A stretch of 64,000 nucleotides of DNA, taken from contig NZ_SNZW01000011.1 of assembly GCF_004364175.1 (NCBI RefSeq), positions 806,001 through 870,000 of the forward strand, given 5' to 3'. The position numbers were made by a program, and so were the translations under genes. This document shows, piece after piece, positions 63,374 to 64,000 of the stretch. Source of the stretch: Maribacter caenipelagi (GTDB taxonomy: Bacteria > Bacteroidota > Bacteroidia > Flavobacteriales > Flavobacteriaceae). The notes below the pieces were generated by a model. It saw nothing but the letters and a program-made list of their open reading frames with translations. It was not told where the DNA came from and did not search any database. Each line of letters opens with the position of its first letter. The stretch's first letter is position 1.

Positions 63374-64000
63374 TTATTCCCAACTGTAATTTTTAGTCTT
63401 GGCCTGTTTTTTTATGGCTTTTATCATAGCATTTTCAAGGTCTCCTGATTTATCATCTTTTTGATGTTCAGAAATATAGGCTAGTCGTTTCTTATTGTAT
63501 TCTTGTATCTCCTTTTGAATTTCTTCTCTTTCATTCTTTTTTGATTCAACGAAAGTTTTTATCTCTTTTTCATTTTTGCCTTGTAGTTCTTCTGGTAACT
63601 CGTCGTTTTCCACAGAACTTATTTCGAATTCGACATCATCGTAGGCATCGACCAAATCCCACTTTTTATTATTGTATAACCTTGAACTTTTGCTAACTGC
63701 TCTTTTAACAGCAACGGCTTCTTGCATTTCTAAGGCATTACTGTCTTGTACTTCTTGCGCTATAATCTTTGATTTGCCCATAGACCCATAAGAAACGTAT
63801 GTGTTATTCAATCTTGAATTCAGTTTAATAATGATATCATCATAAGGTGTATTAATATGTACTACTTTCTTATTATGATCTATTGCCATGTACTCGCCAC
63901 CAGTTAACGAAGCTCCATTCTTCCAATTGGTGTTTACCCCTAGGTCATAGTTTCCGCAGAAAATAGTATTTACCACTACGTCTTTTTCATTGGCATTCGT
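63374..64000 (-). CDS. C-terminal part of a probable VWA-domain protein (5' end outside window)
   Basis: The reading frame is open to the right edge, giving at least 208 codons; an internal GTG at 63974-63976 would give 200 residues but is unlikely to be the start, since the upstream sequence continues in frame (TNANEKDVVVNT). NTIFCGNYDLGVNTNWKNGA, GGEYMAIDH and YNNKKWDLVDAYDD match the C-terminal part of Bacteroidota proteins annotated as von Willebrand factor A-domain proteins, by memory. Residues 130-200 are a Lys/Glu-rich coiled-coil region. The VWA domain itself would lie outside the window. Confidence in the family name is moderate. Confidence 0.6.
   Translation of the reverse strand, partial: TNANEKDVVVNTIFCGNYDLGVNTNWKNGASLTGGEYMAIDHNKKVVHINTPYDDIIIKLNSRLNNTYVSYGSMGKSKIIAQEVQDSNALEMQEAVAVKRAVSKSSRLYNNKKWDLVDAYDDVEFEISSVENDELPEELQGKNEKEIKTFVESKKNEREEIQKEIQEYNKKRLAYISEHQKDDKSGDLENAMIKAIKKQAKTKNYSWE

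Noticed and set aside
63374..63976. Complete 200-residue gene with a GTG start at the right edge
   Set aside because: The frame stays open to position 64000 with family-like sequence, so the gene is more likely truncated by the window.

Overview
The window is a stretch of chromosome from an AT-rich member of the Bacteroidota, almost certainly a marine Flavobacteriaceae of the Maribacter/Zobellia/Arenibacter kind (the genus is inference). The evidence is the type IX secretion and gliding translocon gene sprA, a PorP/SprF-like protein, an alternative complex III (act) operon joined to an aa3-type oxidase, a short NusA, promoter elements of the form TTTG-N19..21-TAnnTTTG, and start codons that mostly lack a Shine-Dalgarno sequence. 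Most of the window is core genome. I see no phage, insertion sequence, CRISPR array or obvious island.

Layout. 1-2193 (-): the N-terminal two thirds of a DUF2723 membrane glycosyltransferase-like protein, cut by the left edge. 2362-2432: tRNA-Gln(UUG) with its own promoter and terminator. 2686-4389: a small membrane-anchored unknown and a Na+/H+ antiporter. 4513-9203: rimP-nusA-infB behind a leader hairpin. 9261-9632 (-): a SPOR protein. 9864-21646: actABCDEF-coxB-coxA, the quinol-to-oxygen segment of the respiratory chain. 21779-24867: a DUF2807 protein converging on an acyl-CoA oxidase with overlapping stop codons. 24998-26946: ruvB-queG. 27180-30075: a sucrose phosphorylase and a sugar MFS transporter whose upstream regions share a palindrome. 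30191-32485: malic enzyme. 32559-41996: ruvA-sprA-gcvH-VanZ-tonB. 42274-47500: heme O synthase, two subunit III proteins, subunit IV, a cysteine-free thioredoxin-like protein, SCO, DUF420 and a small CxxC protein, that is, the remaining oxidase subunits and their assembly factors. 47617-57164: an eight-gene tripartite efflux locus with four MacB-type permeases, two adaptors, one TolC and one ATPase. 57247-57927: tsaB. On the minus strand follow mscS, a YyaL-like protein, dodecin and a NifU-like protein with a doubled N-terminal domain, then a PorP/SprF protein (+) and the C-terminal part of a probable VWA-domain protein (-) cut by the right edge.

How the genes work together. The act-cox operon plus the second cox cluster about 20 kb away encode quinol oxidation by ACIII, aa3-type oxygen reduction, heme O synthesis and probable copper delivery. 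The sucrose genes import and phosphorolyse sucrose or a related glucoside. The efflux locus is the least ordinary part: two homologous permease-permease-adaptor modules appear to share one ATPase and one outer-membrane factor. Candidate control elements are two inverted repeats at its promoter and a nested inverted repeat between the modules.

I found no wholly new system. The best leads are the doubled efflux locus, the oxidase-maturation cassette, the helix-hairpin-helix tail on ActC, the shared palindromes of the sucrose locus and the hairpin in the rimP-nusA-infB leader.
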